A DNA stretch of 64,000 bases. Source: Meiothermus sp. (GTDB lineage Bacteria; Deinococcota; Deinococci; Deinococcales; Thermaceae). Shown here one piece after another: positions 10,332 to 18,328 of this stretch; the stretch's first letter is position 1, and every line of letters starts with the position of its first letter. Both the position numbers and the translations under genes were made by a program. Location: the NCBI RefSeq assembly GCF_026004115.1, contig NZ_BPIM01000001.1:372001-436000 (forward strand), read 5' to 3'. The notes under the pieces are model-generated. The model worked only from the letters and a program-made list of their open reading frames with translations. It was not told where the DNA came from and did no database searches.

Positions 10332-10717
10332 ATCGACCTGCATTGCCCCCACCTGAGAGCGGTTCCCACGAATACTAGTCTTAGCGGGGTTTGCTGTGGA
10401 GGGTCGGTGCGTAAACCCCTGCAAACCTTAGCTAAGTGCGCTTTAGACAGCCGGTGTTGCAAAAAAATGCTCTTAGGTAGGCGACCTACCCGGGTATTAG
10501 GCCCCCACCTGGCCTCCCCCGTTGGGGGAGGAAGGACAGGTTTTATACCAACTTTACTTGGACAGTTAGCTTTAAGGGTCGTCCCAAGCTCCCTCAACCG
10601 GCGATACCCCAGGTGCAGTCAAGCGTATTCCCATCGCTGTTTGTAAACAGCGCGGTCGGGGCGTCGCCACCTTCTCCCTACAGGGAGAAGGCGAGGGGTT
10701 CATGTGGATTTGGTATG
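10332..10717. other. Non-coding stretch rich in small hairpins
   Basis: No gene is seen. The stretch holds several short perfect inverted repeats: GGTAGG/CCTACC (10476-10490), CCTCCCCC/GGGGGAGG (10513-10531, inside the 35-nt dispersed repeat), GCTGTTT/AAACAGC (10636-10651) and CCTTCTCCCT/AGGGAGAAGG (10670-10691). A further one, CCCCTCT/AGAGGGG, lies beyond the MITE-like element at 10876-10892. The density of unrelated palindromes resembles a BIME/REP cluster. No ribosome-binding site or conserved reading frame was found. Confidence 0.6.
10501..10535 (+). repeat. Dispersed 35-nt hairpin repeat, copy 2
   Basis: This is the plus-strand copy of the element at 3-37 (33 of 35 identical, opposite orientation). 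It carries an intact 8-bp stem CCTCCCCC/GGGGGAGG around a GTT loop. Confidence 0.65.
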
Positions 10718-10844
10718 ATACCAGATTCGGTTAGTTCGTCACTGAACAGTGACGAACTAACCCGACTGAAAGGAGTGCTCTGGGATTCAAAAAGATAGCC
10801 TCTGGATTTTTTGGTTTGAATGACTGTCTTTTTGAATCCGGTAT
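10718..10844 (+). mobile_element. MITE-like two-hairpin element, copy 1 (127 bp)
   Basis: The ends are ATACCAGATTC (10718-10728) and GAATCCGGTAT (10834-10844), inverted repeats of each other with one change. Inside are two hairpins: a perfect 16-bp stem starting GGTTAGTTCG (10729-10762) with a 2-nt centre, and a second formed by GGATTCAAAAAGA and its complement, closing the right end. A second copy, reversed, lies at 29478-29749. No coding capacity is seen. The structure suggests a non-autonomous transposable element mobilised in trans. Confidence 0.65.
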
Positions 10845-10975
10845 GAGATGTAATGGTGGTGAACGCGATGTCCTCCCCCTCTGGGAGAGGGGAAACGTTG
10901 CAGTACGCCGGAGCAAAACAGAGCGAAACTGGGCAGGTTTCTAATGAAGGCTTTATCGAGCCTTTAGCTGCAAGC

Positions 10976-12592
10976 TCAGGTCTTTCTTTTTAGCGCCAGG
11001 AGCCGCTCAGCGGGCCAGGTATTAATAATCTGGTCGGGGGAAAGGCCAGCTTTGTGGGCAAAGAGGAGGCCATACTGAATATCGGCGATACCCTCAACGC
11101 TGTGCGAGTCGGGGCCCAGCGAGAAGTTGAGGCGGTCGCGCCAGGCCAGCATCAGCCGCCAGTCCAGGTCGAGGCGGTAGGGACTACAGTTAAACTCCAC
11201 TGCCTTCTGGTTTTGGGCAGCCCTTTCCAGCACCGCTTCCCAGTCGGCCTCGGCGCCTTTGCGCCGCAGGATGAGGCGCCCGCTGGGGTGGCCCAGGATG
11301 CTCAGGTAGGGGTTCTCCAGGGCACGCAGCAGACGCTGGGTTTGCTCGGCCTTGCCCAGGTTGAGCCCCGCATGCAAGCTGCCCACCACCACTTCAAACC
11401 GGGCCAGCAGCGCGTTGGGATAATCCAGCGAGCCATCGGGCAGAATATCGGACTCGATACCGCGCAGGATGCGAAAAGGGGCCAGCTCGACATTCAGAGC
11501 CTCGATCTCGGCCCATTGGCGCAGCACGTCGTCTTCTCGTAGCCCCCCGGCATAGGCCGCCGTCTGGGAGTGGTCGCAGATGACCATGTACTCGAAGCCC
11601 TGGGCGATGGCGGCCTCGGCCATCTGGCGCAAGGTACCGCTGCCATCGGAGTAGGTGGAGTGTACGTGAATCAGGCCCCGAAGCTGGGGGGCCTCGAGGG
11701 TAGTTTGCGGCGCAGGCAACCCGATGTGTTCCTGTTCACGCCAGTAGGCTGGTACAAAGGGCTGACCCAGGGCTTTAAATACCTCTTCCTCGCTTTCTGC
11801 AAAGGCAGGAAGGGTTCCCAGCGTATCGAGCCAGGCCCTCGAGCCCGTCGCCTGCACCAGCACCGAGCCAAACGACGCCGCGGGGGTGCAGAAAACCCGC
11901 AAGGGCAGGCCCTCGAGCCGCCCCAGCAGCACATCGCCCTGCACCGCCTCCACGTAGCGGCCCAGCACCCGGCGCACCTGCTCGGGTGAGCCCACCACCA
12001 CCAGATCCAGGTTGCCCACCGTTTCCAGACCGCGCCGCACACTGCCTGCTAGCTCGGCCTGGAGCCCGGCGTTCTCGAGGTCGGTCAGGAGCAGCCGGGC
12101 CACCTCGAGCCCCACCGGCAGCATCACCCGTCGCATATTGGCCAGGGCGTAGCGGGCTGCTTCCAGCAAACTGGCCTCGCTTTTGGCGCCAAAACCGGGC
12201 AGGGTACGAATTTTGCCCTGTTCGGCAAACAGCACCAGCTCCTCCAGGCTGTTCACCCCGTTATCCCACAAGGCCCGGATGCGCTTGGGGCCCAGGCCCT
12301 GCACCCGAAAGAGCTCGAGCACCCCTGGCGGTACGCGGCCCTCGAGCTCGGCCAGGTAGGGAAACTCCTGGGTCTGCACAATTTCGCTCAGCATGGGGGC
12401 CAGCCCCGGCCCCACCCCCGGCACGCCCTTGAAACCCCGGGCGGCCAGCTCACTCAGGTCGGTTTCTTGTTGCTCCAGGTTGCGGGCGGCGTTGCGGTAG
12501 GCCCTGGCGCGGAACTCCCCCTCGCCCAGCACTTCCATCAGGTCGGCGGCGTACTCGAGCATCTCCGCCAGGTCTTTACGGTTCATGCCCAT
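10976..12592 (-). CDS. polX: Family X DNA polymerase / PHP domain protein with altered polymerase site
   Basis: Bacterial PolX combines a Pol-beta-like gap-filling polymerase with a PHP 3'-5' exonuclease/phosphatase used in base-excision repair. The 538 residues show helix-hairpin-helix segments (GVPGVGP near 58, VQGLGPKR near 98), the Pol-X palm (about 155-285) and a PHP domain (about 306-538; H309, H311, D340, H341). The normal catalytic GDxD is here GNLD (193-196), so the first aspartate is N194. The third aspartate, usually in VDLRV, is P230. PHP metal ligands remain. The protein may therefore act as a nuclease or DNA-binding factor rather than a polymerase. A TAGCGT box 6 nt before the ATG suggests a leaderless start. 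Confidence 0.85.
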   Translation of the reverse strand: MGMNRKDLAEMLEYAADLMEVLGEGEFRARAYRNAARNLEQQETDLSELAARGFKGVPGVGPGLAPMLSEIVQTQEFPYLAELEGRVPPGVLELFRVQGLGPKRIRALWDNGVNSLEELVLFAEQGKIRTLPGFGAKSEASLLEAARYALANMRRVMLPVGLEVARLLLTDLENAGLQAELAGSVRRGLETVGNLDLVVVGSPEQVRRVLGRYVEAVQGDVLLGRLEGLPLRVFCTPAASFGSVLVQATGSRAWLDTLGTLPAFAESEEEVFKALGQPFVPAYWREQEHIGLPAPQTTLEAPQLRGLIHVHSTYSDGSGTLRQMAEAAIAQGFEYMVICDHSQTAAYAGGLREDDVLRQWAEIEALNVELAPFRILRGIESDILPDGSLDYPNALLARFEVVVGSLHAGLNLGKAEQTQRLLRALENPYLSILGHPSGRLILRRKGAEADWEAVLERAAQNQKAVEFNCSPYRLDLDWRLMLAWRDRLNFSLGPDSHSVEGIADIQYGLLFAHKAGLSPDQIINTWPAERLLALKRKT

Positions 12593-12620
12593 AGCCTAAC
12601 GCTAGAATCTTTACTTTATC

Positions 12621-12648
12621 TGCTGTTGTCTATGGGCTATTGACTATC
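12621..12648. repeat. Heptamer tract B
   Basis: The 7-mers TGCTGTT GTCTATG GGCTATT GACTATC run through the stop codon of hisJ and into the hisJ-polX gap, so the last codons of hisJ are written in repeat sequence. Confidence 0.65.
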
Positions 12649-13443
12649 GGCGCCTGCCAGCGCATAAGCCTCCGGCTTCCCAGCCTTGAACACCACCGCT
12701 TCCCGGTAGCCCACCGACTTTAGCAAGGCCACCGCATCGGCAAAACGGTGGGCCACGTCCTGGGGGCGGTGGGCGTCGGAGCCCAGCACCACCGGAATTT
12801 TGAGTTCAAAAGCCCTGGCCAAAAGCTCCGGGCTGGGGTAGATTTCGGCGGCCTTTTTGCGCCAGCCGGCGGTGTTCACGTCCAGCGCCAGCCCTTCCCC
12901 GGCTATCACCTGCAAGGCTTCCTCGGCCAGGTCGGCGTAGCCTTCGGGGGGCCTAAAGCCCATCACCTTGGGCAGGTCCAGGTGCCCGATGGCGTGGAAC
13001 AAGCCGGTGCGGGCGGCCTCGGCCACCAGCTTGAAATAGGCCCGGTAGACCTCCCGCAGGTCGCGCTCCTCGAACTCGGACTCGTAGCGGGGGTTGTCAA
13101 AAGGCCAGGCCCCGATGTAGTGCACCGAGCCGATGATATAGTCGTAGTCGTACTGCCGGCGCAGACGCCGCACAAAGTACTCGGTGCCGGGGTGAAAGTC
13201 GGCCTCGAGGCCAATCCCCACATAAAAGCTACCCGCTTCCGCCCGAAGCTTTTCCAGCATGGTGTGGTAAAAAGGCAGCTCTGCCAGTTCCATGCGCACC
13301 TCGGGGTCGAACCAGGCCGGCATGGGGCTATGATCGGTCATGACGATGCCCAGCAAGCCTGCTTCCCTGGCAGCTTGCACATACTCGGCAGGGGCTCCAG
13401 CGGCATGCTTGCAAAGCGGCGTGTGCATGTGGCTGTCGTACAC
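12637..13443 (-). CDS. hisJ: Histidinol-phosphatase, PHP type (HisJ)
   Basis: It removes phosphate from L-histidinol phosphate, the penultimate step of histidine synthesis. The 268-residue PHP-superfamily protein has metal-binding motifs HMHTPLCKH (5-13), MTDHSP near 35, GLEADF near 78, GSVHY near 105, HLDLPK near 153, and GSDAHRP near 221. This is the HisJ/HisK type, not the HAD-type HisB phosphatase. It starts with GTG preceded by CAGGAGAAAC. It is 44 nt upstream of polX, which carries another PHP domain, but the two are functionally unrelated as far as known. Confidence 0.9.
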   Translation of the reverse strand: MYDSHMHTPLCKHAAGAPAEYVQAAREAGLLGIVMTDHSPMPAWFDPEVRMELAELPFYHTMLEKLRAEAGSFYVGIGLEADFHPGTEYFVRRLRRQYDYDYIIGSVHYIGAWPFDNPRYESEFEERDLREVYRAYFKLVAEAARTGLFHAIGHLDLPKVMGFRPPEGYADLAEEALQVIAGEGLALDVNTAGWRKKAAEIYPSPELLARAFELKIPVVLGSDAHRPQDVAHRFADAVALLKSVGYREAVVFKAGKPEAYALAGADSQ

Positions 13444-13481
13444 GGGTTTCTCCTGTTACTCATTTTGATGGTTCCGGCACT

Positions 13482-14063
13482 CTACCAGGGTTCTACCCGC
13501 ACCACCTGGCCCTGGCTGGCCCAGACCTTGACCCTGGATCCCAGCACTTCGCTGGCCCGGGCCGACAGGGCTTCGTCCGAACCAAGGGCATCGCCCACAC
13601 TTTGTACCAGGCTGGCCGTTTCGGGGGGCGCAAGCTCGGGCGCACGCAAAAGCACCGCATCCAGTTGCCAGCGGCTGGCCCACAGGCGCTTGAGCGCCCA
13701 TAGGGTCTCCTGCTTGCCAGCCTCCAGGCCAAAAGGGGCCTCCCCGGCGTAGCGCACGAGCACCAGCCCCTCCGGCAAGGCCGCCCGAAGTTCGTCGGCG
13801 CGCTCGGGCAGCAGATACGACTCGCGCAGGAGTTTTTCCGCAAAGACACAGGCTTTCTCTAGTTTTTCTTCGTCCAGGCGTGCGCCAAACACCCCCTCGA
13901 AGGCCCGTCGGATCTGCTCGGCCAGGTTGCCCAGCTGGTAAAACTCGGCCTCGAGGCCCCCCAGCACCAGGGTAGGCGTCACCGGCAGGCCCGCCGCTTG
14001 TAGGGCTTGCAATTGCGCTACCTCGGCAGGGTAGGCCGGGGCTTGCTCGAGCGAAAAAATCAT
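13482..14063 (-). CDS. Miniature PPDK/PEP-synthase N-domain-like protein, function unknown
   Basis: This 193-residue protein echoes the N-terminal ATP-binding domain of pyruvate phosphate dikinase and PEP synthase: LQALQAAGLPVTPTLVL near the start resembles the family opening, and VLVRYAGEAPFG followed by GKQETLW and a KRLWASRW stretch (about 100-135) matches the VRSSATAED/GQQET/CWASL region. The ATP-grasp core and the phosphohistidine domain are missing, and the key VRSSA serines are replaced (VRYAG). It could be a domain remnant that has acquired another role. A TAGACT box 7 nt before the ATG suggests leaderless transcription. An intrinsic terminator separates it from the HAD gene upstream. 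Confidence 0.5.
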   Translation of the reverse strand: MIFSLEQAPAYPAEVAQLQALQAAGLPVTPTLVLGGLEAEFYQLGNLAEQIRRAFEGVFGARLDEEKLEKACVFAEKLLRESYLLPERADELRAALPEGLVLVRYAGEAPFGLEAGKQETLWALKRLWASRWQLDAVLLRAPELAPPETASLVQSVGDALGSDEALSARASEVLGSRVKVWASQGQVVRVEPW

Positions 14064-14104
14064 GCTTTACAGTCTAAGGTCTAAACCTGAAAACCACCCT
14101 CCAC

Positions 14105-14141
14105 AAAAAACACCAACCCGCCAGGGAGGCGGCTGGCGGGT
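14105..14141 (-). terminator. Intrinsic terminator after the HAD gene
   Basis: On the minus strand ACCCGCCAG pairs with CTGGCGGGT (9 bp, 8-nt loop) and is followed by TGGTGTTTTTT. It lies about 105 nt beyond the stop of the HAD hydrolase and just ahead of the next gene's start. Confidence 0.8.
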
Positions 14142-14245
14142 GTCTGGGTGGTTGAAGGCAGGCCGAGTCATTGGGATGGTATGAGTGCGCCTGGCTTCTT
14201 ATTCAGGGTAGCGCACAACAGCAGCGCTTTTGGGTTATTTGACCC

Positions 14246-14947
14246 TCAGGCGGCCATCAGCCGGGCTTCCAGCCACTCCGGCAACTGACCCATGTGCTCG
14301 AGCTGCACATACGGCCCAGGTTTGGGTTCATCCATCTGCAGTAGCTCGTTTCGCGCCCCTGGCGAGGGAATGTAAACCGCCTGACCCCCAATTCCCAGCA
14401 CCGGCCAGATGTCCGAACGCAGACTGTTCCCCACCATCAGAAAAACCTCGGGGCGGATACGGTGGCGGCGCAGGATGCGGCTGTAGCTGAAAGGGTCTTT
14501 CTCGCTCACGACCTCGAGACAGCGAAAATACTCGCCCAGGCCCGAGCGCACAAACTTGGTCTCCTGGTCGAGCAAATCGCCCTTGGCAATCACCATCAGG
14601 GGATAGTCGCCCGAGAGCTCGTCGAGCACCGCCTCTACCTCGGGCAGCACTTCCACCGGAGCGGCCAGCAACTCCTTGGTGAGGTTAACCAAAAACCGAA
14701 TGTGCTCCGGCGAAATTCGCCCCCCGGTGAGCTCGAGGGCCGTCTCGATCATGGAAAGGCCAAAGCTTTTGACCCCATAGCCGTAGTGCTGGATGTTGCG
14801 CAGCTCGGTCTCCTTCAGATATCGGTCATCGTATGAACCATTCAAGTACTGCTGCATCAGCACCCTGAACTGCGCCTGAGCCTCGCTAAAGCAGGTCTCG
14901 CTGCGCCACAGGGTGTTATCGGCATCAAAGGCAATGTACTCGACCAT
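14246..14947 (-). CDS. HAD-superfamily hydrolase
   Basis: This is a probable phosphatase of 233 residues. Motif I is DADNT (8-12), with the nucleophile D8 and acid D10. Motif II is the threonine/serine position replaced in a VIAKGD segment near 118, motif III is a lysine near 149 (SEKDPFSY), and motif IV is VGNSLRSDI near 172. A helical cap lies between motifs I and II. The substrate cannot be told from sequence. AGAGGAAG precedes the ATG, and the gene ends at a clear terminator, so it is probably a single-gene transcript. Confidence 0.8.
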   Translation of the reverse strand: MVEYIAFDADNTLWRSETCFSEAQAQFRVLMQQYLNGSYDDRYLKETELRNIQHYGYGVKSFGLSMIETALELTGGRISPEHIRFLVNLTKELLAAPVEVLPEVEAVLDELSGDYPLMVIAKGDLLDQETKFVRSGLGEYFRCLEVVSEKDPFSYSRILRRHRIRPEVFLMVGNSLRSDIWPVLGIGGQAVYIPSPGARNELLQMDEPKPGPYVQLEHMGQLPEWLEARLMAA

Positions 14948-15175
14948 AGCTTCCTCTATTTAAAGTGTAGAAGGCTATCTGGTACGGCCTGGGTCAGATG
15001 ACCCAGCAATGCGTTAAACCCAAGACAGCCCGGCTATCCAGGGCTAAAGCCAGGGCCGCATATCAGGGTCGGACGACTGCCGAACAACTGCGCAAAAACG
15101 TCCCGGTCTGGCTTCAGGCCTGTATCACCGACAAAATCATCCAGAAGCATCCCAACTCGAGTAGAGTAATCATGC

Positions 15176-16312
15176 ATGCGACTGCTCTATCTCGCCCTCC
15201 TGGTAGGTCTTGGCTTTGCCAACGCCCAGACCTGCGCGGGGCTGCCCCGGCTCGAGGTCAGTACCCCCAGCGGCTTCTGCGTGGGCATCGTCAGCCGCGA
15301 GCTGCGCTTTCCCAGGGGCCTGTTGCCCTTGCCCTCAGGCGACCTGCTGGTAGTGGAGATGAACGGCTGGAAAGCCAACCAGGGCTCGCTGGCACGGCTC
15401 TCCAAGCAGAGAAAGCAGTACCTCGCACAGCGTATTTTCAGTGGGCTGGATCGGCCCCATGGCATTGCCTTGGGCCCGGATGGCAGGGTGTATGTGGGGG
15501 AGGTCGGGCGCATCTTCCGCTTCGACCCCAAGCAAGCCCAGCCCCAAAAAGAGTACATCCTGCGTGACCTGCCTGGAAACGGGCGGCATCCCCTCACCCA
15601 GATGGTTTTCGATAAAGCAGGCAACCTTTTTGTGAACGTGGGTTCGGCCTCGGACAACTGCCAGCAGGACAAGGGCAAGGCAGTCTGCGCCGAGGCAGCG
15701 CGAAACGGCCTGATCCGCAAGTATACCCTTCAGTGGCCCCAGGGCATCGTGCGCGGCTGGAGCGTGCATGCTACCGGCTTGCGCAACTCCATGGCGCTGG
15801 CCCTTCACCCCTCGGGCACGCTGTTGCAGGGCGAGAATTCCCGTGACGCCATCCAGGCTGCCGACCCGCACATCTCCGACGAGGCCCACCCCGCCGACGA
15901 ACTGAACGTGATAGTGCAGGGCACAAACTACGGCTGGCCCTATTGCTACGAAAACGGCCAGAACGCCCCCGAATTTACCCGCTACAACTGCACCCAGACC
16001 CGAAACCCCATCCTGCTCCTCCCGGCCCATGCGGCTCCTCTGGGCATGGCGTATCTGAATGCCCAAAGCGAGTGGGGCGACGGCTGGCTGGTGGTGGGCT
16101 ACCACGGCTACCGCAAAGCCGGGCACCGCGTGGTGGCCTTCCGGGTAAACGGGCAAGGCATCCCCAGCGGCCCTGCACGGGAGCTCATCGGCAACTGGGT
16201 CTTCCCAGATGGCAAACTGGGGGCGCCGGTAGATGTGAAACAGGGACCCGATGGGAAAATTTACATTACCGATGACCGCAATGGCATGTTGCTGGTGTTC
16301 TCGAGAGTCTGA
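15176..16312 (+). CDS. Exported PQQ-type sugar (sorbosone) dehydrogenase
   Basis: This 378-residue secreted protein belongs to the glucose/sorbosone dehydrogenase six-bladed beta-propeller family. The signal peptide is about residues 1-18, with cleavage after ANA. Repeated blade motifs include RFPRGLLPLPSGDLLV, DRPHGIALGPDGRVYVGE, HPLTQMVFDKAGNLFV and the family marker GTNYGWPYCYENG near 250, ending with KQGPDGKIYITDD. Related enzymes oxidise sugars in the periplasm using PQQ and Ca2+; no PQQ synthesis genes lie here, and cofactor use is unproven. A TAGAGT box ends 8 nt before the ATG, suggesting a leaderless mRNA. Confidence 0.85.
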   Translation: MRLLYLALLVGLGFANAQTCAGLPRLEVSTPSGFCVGIVSRELRFPRGLLPLPSGDLLVVEMNGWKANQGSLARLSKQRKQYLAQRIFSGLDRPHGIALGPDGRVYVGEVGRIFRFDPKQAQPQKEYILRDLPGNGRHPLTQMVFDKAGNLFVNVGSASDNCQQDKGKAVCAEAARNGLIRKYTLQWPQGIVRGWSVHATGLRNSMALALHPSGTLLQGENSRDAIQAADPHISDEAHPADELNVIVQGTNYGWPYCYENGQNAPEFTRYNCTQTRNPILLLPAHAAPLGMAYLNAQSEWGDGWLVVGYHGYRKAGHRVVAFRVNGQGIPSGPARELIGNWVFPDGKLGAPVDVKQGPDGKIYITDDRNGMLLVFSRV

Positions 16313-16313
16313 T

Positions 16314-16928
16314 TCACTCCAGCACCCGCCATAAATACCAGGCCGCATGGGAGCGATAGGGCCGGAAACGCTCCCCCAGTTCTTCCAGCGCTTGCAGCTC
16401 GGTGATGCCATACAGCTTTTGCGACCCCTTGCGGATGCCCAGATCCAGTACCGGCCAGACATCGGGGCGGCCCAGACCAAACATCAAGAACATCTGCGCC
16501 GTCCAGACCCCAATGCCCTTGACCTGGGTCAGGTGGCGGATCACCTCCGGGTCGGGACGGTGCTCTATGCCCTCGAGGCCCCCTTCCAGGGCAAAGCGTG
16601 ACAGGTACTGCACGTAGCGGGCTTTGGCATTCGACAGCCCCACGGCCCGTAAATCTTCGCCTGGGGCCTGGTAGAGTACCTCAGGCGCCAGAGCAAAGCG
16701 GCTTTTTAAGCGCTGCCAGATGGTATCGGCGGCCTTGCCGGAAAGCTGCTGGCCCACAATCGAGCTGAGGAGCACCACGTATGGCGAACGCTCGGGGAAA
16801 GGATGGGGCGCAAAAGGAGCAGGGCCATGCTGCAATGCCAGCTTTTGCATGGCCGCATCGGCAAACGCCACCTGAAGCTTGGGGCGGGGAGCACGGGGCA
16901 TGGCCGATTCTACTGCCCCCGCTTCCAC
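16314..16928 (-). CDS. DNA-3-methyladenine glycosylase II (AlkA-like)
   Basis: A base-excision glycosylase of the HhH-GPD superfamily that removes alkylated purines. The 204-residue protein has the helix-hairpin-helix [15 protein letters not shown] near 140-154 and the catalytic aspartate in [10 protein letters not shown] near 165. It lacks the C-terminal 4Fe-4S cysteines of EndoIII and MutY, as expected for AlkA types. The GTG at 16928 overlaps moaC by 19 nt; an ATG at 16901 would shorten the protein by nine residues and is equally possible. It is the last gene of the ABC-moaC-alkA run. Confidence 0.85.
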   Translation of the reverse strand: MEAGAVESAMPRAPRPKLQVAFADAAMQKLALQHGPAPFAPHPFPERSPYVVLLSSIVGQQLSGKAADTIWQRLKSRFALAPEVLYQAPGEDLRAVGLSNAKARYVQYLSRFALEGGLEGIEHRPDPEVIRHLTQVKGIGVWTAQMFLMFGLGRPDVWPVLDLGIRKGSQKLYGITELQALEELGERFRPYRSHAAWYLWRVLE

Positions 16929-17386
16929 TCCCCCGACTTACCCCCGGCTTTGTGCAAGAGGCGCAGGTCGGTAATTTCCAGGCCCTTGCTGGCCGCCTTG
17001 AGCATGTCGTAAACCGTAAGGGCCGCTACCGCGCAGGCCGTGAGGGCTTCCATCTCGACCCCGGTCTCGGCCTTGGTTTTGACGGTAGCCGTAATGTGCA
17101 CCCGGGCTTCTTCCGGCAGGAAGCGAAGTTCTACGTCTGCACTGGTAATGGGCAGGGGGTGGCATAGGGGTATAAGCTCCCCGGTTTTTTTAGCGGCCAG
17201 AATGCCTGCAAGCTGGGCCACGCTCAGGGGGTCGCCCTTGCCCACCCCGCCTTCCTGGAGGGCCTCCACCGCCTCCGGTTGCAACCGTACGGTAGCCTCG
17301 GCAGTCGCGGTGCGCAGGGTGGCGGTCTTCTCGCTTACATCGACCATGCGCGGCTTGCCATCTTCAAAATGGGTGAGTTTGCCCAT
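16910..17386 (-). CDS. moaC: Cyclic pyranopterin monophosphate synthase accessory protein MoaC
   Basis: MoaC acts after MoaA in molybdenum cofactor synthesis, closing the pyranopterin ring. The 158-residue protein carries the family signatures MVDVSEK near 14-20, [11 protein letters not shown] near 75-85, and the conserved GVEMEALTA stretch near 113. No other moa gene lies beside it in the window. The start is the ATG at 17386, just downstream of heptamer tract C. Confidence 0.93.
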   Translation of the reverse strand: MGKLTHFEDGKPRMVDVSEKTATLRTATAEATVRLQPEAVEALQEGGVGKGDPLSVAQLAGILAAKKTGELIPLCHPLPITSADVELRFLPEEARVHITATVKTKAETGVEMEALTACAVAALTVYDMLKAASKGLEITDLRLLHKAGGKSGEWKRGQ

Positions 17387-17390
17387 ATGA

Positions 17391-17425
17391 AAAGCCTAAA
17401 GCCAAAAGCCCAAAGCGGAAAGCCT
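17391..17425. repeat. Heptamer tract C
   Basis: Five units, AAAGCCT AAAGCCA AAAGCCC AAAGCGG AAAGCCT, fill the gap between the ABC permease stop (17429) and the moaC start (17386). This is the cleanest intergenic example of the 7-bp family. Confidence 0.8.
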
Positions 17426-17428
17426 GCT

Positions 17429-18199
17429 TTAAATGTCTTTCCGCTCGAAAATGAGCAAAGCCAAAAAGGCAAAGCCCACCGTGTAGATAATAAGCAGGGG
17501 CAGACCCAGGCCCACAGCAGCGGGGCGGATGTACAGGTCTAAGTAGCTGGTGAGCAGGAAGGGTTGGATGGCCGGAAAGGCAATCAGAAGGCGCATCAAG
17601 AGCAGGGTCGAGACCGCCGCCAATGCCGCCGAGGTAGTACTCAGGAAGATCACCGCATAGAGCATGGCTAAAGCCGATAGCGGCCACAGCACCACACCGG
17701 CCAGCGCATGGGCCCGCAGCAGCTCCATAAAAGCAGCAGGAGGCGTGAGCTGGCCCACCCCGGCAAAGCTACCCTCACCCAGGCCCGTGCCACCGAAGAA
17801 GCTACCCAGGCCAAAGGGCAGGCCAGCCAGGAGTGAGCCCGCCAGACTTACCAGCAGCAGAATGAAGGGGTACGCCAGCACCACGACGATTTTGGCCCCC
17901 AACAAGCGGCTGCGGGGGCTGGGGCGCAGCAGCACCGACTTGAGGGTGCCCATCGAGACTTCCGAACCCAGGACTTCCGCCGCCGCCATGGCCGTCAGGA
18001 AGGGGAACAGGAAGTCCATGCCGGTCAGGAGCGAAAGCGCCGGCACCTGCCAGCCCGAGACCAGCTCGAGGCCATACTGTGCCCGGAGCCCCGGCGCGAA
18101 AGCCCACAAGATGGGCAGCACCAAAGCCGCCAGCAGCCCAATCTGCACCGAGCGCAGCCGCACCAGCTTGCCAAATTCCCAGATCAGTACCCGCAGCAT
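17429..18199 (-). CDS. ABC-2-type transporter permease
   Basis: This 256-residue integral membrane protein has six predicted helices (about 18-36, 56-76, 104-130, 155-178, 186-205 and 228-248), consistent with the ABC-2 permease family that works with the ATPase encoded just upstream. Charged residues cluster at cytoplasmic loops (SPRSRLLGAK near 95). The exported substrate is unknown; such two-gene systems export drugs, lipids or peptides. It ends close to moaC, separated only by heptamer tract C. Confidence 0.85.
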   Translation of the reverse strand: MLRVLIWEFGKLVRLRSVQIGLLAALVLPILWAFAPGLRAQYGLELVSGWQVPALSLLTGMDFLFPFLTAMAAAEVLGSEVSMGTLKSVLLRPSPRSRLLGAKIVVVLAYPFILLLVSLAGSLLAGLPFGLGSFFGGTGLGEGSFAGVGQLTPPAAFMELLRAHALAGVVLWPLSALAMLYAVIFLSTTSAALAAVSTLLLMRLLIAFPAIQPFLLTSYLDLYIRPAAVGLGLPLLIIYTVGFAFLALLIFERKDI

Positions 18200-18286
18200 C
18201 GGTTGCTCCTTCTCGCAATGGATGGTTGAATCAAAGACAACAGGTTAGCTCTCGAGGGAGAAGGGGCAGGAAAACCCATCTGTCCC

Positions 18287-18321
18287 ACCCTGAACCCTGG
18301 GCCCTCCCCCCTGACCCCTGC
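18287..18321. repeat. Heptamer tract D
   Basis: Five units, ACCCTGA ACCCTGG GCCCTCC CCCCTGA CCCCTGC, occupy the gap between the ABC ATPase stop (18329) and the permease start. The unit differs from the other tracts, but the 7-bp period is exact. Confidence 0.7.
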
Positions 18322-18328
18322 TATATGG

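Noticed and set aside
10613-10916. Short frames within the hairpin-rich gap considered as small proteins
   Set aside because: They run through perfect inverted repeats of the MITE-like element and neighbouring palindromes and have no start signals.
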